Assembly (NCBI RefSeq): GCF_023721835.1
Contig: NZ_JAMKFE010000001.1
Coordinates: 372,001 to 436,000 of the forward strand
Source of the DNA: Caldimonas mangrovi
GTDB taxonomy: Bacteria > Pseudomonadota > Gammaproteobacteria > Burkholderiales > Burkholderiaceae_C
Direction: 5' to 3'
Length of the DNA: 64,000 nucleotides
Under the pieces are notes generated by a model that saw only the letters and a program-made list of their open reading frames with translations, had not been told where the DNA came from and searched no databases. Positions 62,407-64,000 of the stretch are shown here, piece after piece. Position 1 is the first letter of the stretch; every line of letters begins with the position of its first letter. A program made the translations under genes and the position numbers.

Positions 62407-63243
62407 GTGCGGCTGCAGATCCACCACGCCACCCACTACGAGTACGGCCAGCCCGTGATGCATGCGGTGCAGGCGCTGTGCTTGACGCCCCGCAGCTCGG
62501 CGCATCAGACGGTCGAGCGCTGGGAGGTGCGGGCACCGGGGCGCCTGTTCGAGTCGGTCGACGGTTTCGGCAACCTGACGCACACCTACACGCTGAGCGG
62601 CCGGTTGACGAAGGGCACGATCCGGGCCGAAGGGGTGGTCGAGACCCACGCTTGCCCGGAAGTGATCGACGCACCGGGCCTGCCCCCGCCGCAGCTCTAC
62701 CTGCGCGCCACAGCGCTGGCCGAACCCCACCGGCGCGTCGCCGAGTTCGCGGCGCCGCACCTGGACGACGGGGCCGACCCGGCGCGCCTGCTGATGCTCG
62801 CCGAAGCCGTACGTGCGCAGGTGGTCTACCGGCCGGGGGCGACCGGCGTGCACACGACGGCGCTCGAGGCGTTCGACTGGGGCAAGGGCGTGTGCCAGGA
62901 CCAGGCACATGTGTTCATTGCCGCCTGCCGCAGCCATGGCGTGCCGGCTCGCTACGTCAGCGGGTACTTCCATGCCGTCGACGCGCCTGAACTGGCCAGC
63001 CACGCGTGGGCCGACGTCTGCATCGACGCGGCGGCGAGGCGGTGGCTCAGCATCGACGTCACGCATGCCTGCCTGATGGACGAGCGGCACGTGCGCCTGG
63101 CGATCGGCACCGACTACGCCGCCTGCCCGCCGGTCAAGGGCATACGCACGGGCGGGGGCGAGGAAACGATGCAGGTGCACATCGACATGCAACGGCTGCC
63201 CCCCGATTTCCGGGCCCCTGTTTCAGGGGTACACAGCGCGTGA
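62407..63243 (+). CDS. Transglutaminase-like protein with N-terminal beta domain
   Basis: 278 residues from GTG 62407 (no strong ribosome site), giving RLQIHHATHYEYGQPVMHAVQ, the usual N-terminal domain of this family. The core triad is visible: WGKGVCQDQAHVFIAACRSHG (Cys), ASHAWADVCID (His) and WLSIDVTHACLM (Asp). It belongs to the alpha-E/ATP-grasp neighbourhood. The 62243-62406 gap shows no gene. Cytoplasmic; no signal peptide. Confidence 0.9.
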   Translation: MRLQIHHATHYEYGQPVMHAVQALCLTPRSSAHQTVERWEVRAPGRLFESVDGFGNLTHTYTLSGRLTKGTIRAEGVVETHACPEVIDAPGLPPPQLYLRATALAEPHRRVAEFAAPHLDDGADPARLLMLAEAVRAQVVYRPGATGVHTTALEAFDWGKGVCQDQAHVFIAACRSHGVPARYVSGYFHAVDAPELASHAWADVCIDAAARRWLSIDVTHACLMDERHVRLAIGTDYAACPPVKGIRTGGGEETMQVHIDMQRLPPDFRAPVSGVHSA

Positions 63244-63286
63244 TGCGAGGTGGATAGTTCTCCCACGCAGTCGTGGAAGGACGTCT

Positions 63287-63505
63287 ATGGTCCTGTTCAA
63301 CAGCAAGAAGGGTGCACCTGCGGCGCGCGGGGGCATCGCCTCATCCCGGGCTCGGGTCGACGCCGGTTTCTCGGCCAGCCCGCCGGACGCGCGCGAGCGC
63401 CGCTCGTGGATGGATTCGTCCTTGGACCTGAAGCAGGGACTGGACGTCATCGAGCTCGACGAGCTGCCGGACGAACTGTTCGGCAGCTTGCCGGCCAGCC
63501 AGTGA
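63287..63505 (+). CDS. Small unknown acidic protein
   Basis: 72 residues from ATG 63287, preceded by GAAGGA. A basic, Ala/Ser/Arg-rich N-terminal half and an acidic C-terminal half (LDVIELDELPDELFGSLPA). No signal peptide. Not recognised. It lies 43 nt after the transglutaminase gene and may be part of that operon. Its stop is 21 nt from the convergent mltB-like stop, with a short hairpin (63510-63526) between. Confidence 0.65.
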   Translation: MVLFNSKKGAPAARGGIASSRARVDAGFSASPPDARERRSWMDSSLDLKQGLDVIELDELPDELFGSLPASQ

Positions 63506-63509
63506 CGCC

Positions 63510-63526
63510 CGGCGCCTTTCGCGCCG
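63510..63526. terminator. Short hairpin between convergent genes
   Basis: CGGCGC-CTTTC-GCGCCG, a 6-bp stem directly before the stop of the mltB-like gene. No T-run. Possible weak bidirectional terminator. Confidence 0.35.
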
Positions 63527-64000
63527 TCAGGACCCCGATCCCGGAGGGCGCGACCGGTACAGCGCTTCCACCGAGCGGCCGAGGTCGATCACGGCCATCG
63601 CGTAGTAGCTCGACCAGTTGTAGCGGGTGATCGCATAGAAGTTCGAGGTGCCGGCCACATAGCTGGGGGCGGCGTCGCCGTTCTGCAGTTCCACCAGCGC
63701 GAGCAGGCCTGGGTATTGGCGGCCCTCGGGAGACAGGCCGGCGCCGCGGGCGCTGAACTCTTCGGCGGTGAAGCTGGGCAGGATGTCGGGCTGGAGCAGG
63801 TGCGCGCGGTCGCTCGTCTGCGTGGGGGCGGCCACTTCAAAATGCGTCGGCTGCCCGCGTTGCCAGCCGAACTCGGCAAGGTAGTGTGCGACGCTGCCGA
63901 TCACGTCGGCGGCATTGCCGTGCAGGTCGACGTGGCCGTCGCCGTCGAAGTCGACCGCGTACTTGTTCCAGCTGCTCGGCATGAACTGCGGCATGCCCAT
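63527..64000 (-). CDS. mltB: Lytic murein transglycosylase B (5' part outside the window)
   Basis: The C-terminal 157 residues are present; the start lies beyond position 64000. MltB-type features: GMPQFMPSSWNKYAVDFDGDGHVDLHGNAADVIGSVAHYL, which is the substrate-cleft segment with the EF-hand-like DFDGDGHVD, and the C-terminal SNFYAITRYNWSSYYAMAVIDLG. It cleaves peptidoglycan with 1,6-anhydro product formation. The catalytic Glu lies outside the window. Confidence 0.9.
   Translation of the reverse strand: MGMPQFMPSSWNKYAVDFDGDGHVDLHGNAADVIGSVAHYLAEFGWQRGQPTHFEVAAPTQTSDRAHLLQPDILPSFTAEEFSARGAGLSPEGRQYPGLLALVELQNGDAAPSYVAGTSNFYAITRYNWSSYYAMAVIDLGRSVEALYRSRPPGSGS

Overview
The window reads as chromosomal DNA of a high-GC betaproteobacterium, most likely order Burkholderiales (Comamonadaceae/Sphaerotilaceae-like). 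The evidence is a strong G/C third-position bias, the housekeeping set (alaS, coaBC-dut, bamC-dapA, parE-parC, comEC) and the branched-chain-type ABC transporter cluster. No rRNA, tRNA, CRISPR array, IS element or prophage was seen.

1-15.4 kb: a non-flagellar type III secretion (T3SS) locus. A tight plus-strand operon encodes (partial needle-like)-SctI-J-K-L-N-O-P, then a GNAT acetyltransferase, an unknown protein, a soluble histidine kinase and a FixJ-type regulator, then SctQ-R-S-T. Most genes overlap by ATGA or GTGA junctions. Small unknown genes follow, then a minus-strand Tat-type lipoprotein, an EspA-like candidate secreted protein and a sctU gene coupled to a FliO-like gene. Three copies of an 18-bp box (CTGGGG-yCnr-CCCyAGCT) lie upstream of the accessory or secreted genes and may be the operator of the embedded regulator.

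15.5-27.3 kb: a catabolic and uptake module. A carboxylesterase, an acyl-CoA ligase, a substrate-binding protein and LivH-M-G-F form one minus-strand operon. A second binding protein and a divergent PAS histidine kinase/NarL-type regulator pair sit next to it. The same 14-bp palindrome (TCGGAAATTTCCGA) occurs in both promoter regions, pointing to one regulon.

27.6-59.1 kb: mostly housekeeping genes: a phospholipase D-like lipoprotein, a succinate-semialdehyde dehydrogenase, alaS, an HNH protein, a gbsR-cydA-cydB terminal oxidase operon with a 24-bp palindrome upstream, a TlpA-like protein, a transglutaminase-like protein, coaBC-dut, slyD, a RoxA-like cupin, an MBL hydrolase, bamC-dapA, a methyltransferase/SDR/47-residue peptide/MFS operon, parE-GNAT-parC, a phasin-like protein, dsbB, a RidA-family protein and comEC.

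59.1-64 kb: a circularly permuted ATP-grasp/alpha-E/transglutaminase operon. Five tandem 151-bp repeats precede the alpha-E gene, and each carries its start codon and first 18 codons. A small unknown gene and the 3' part of an mltB-like gene close the window.
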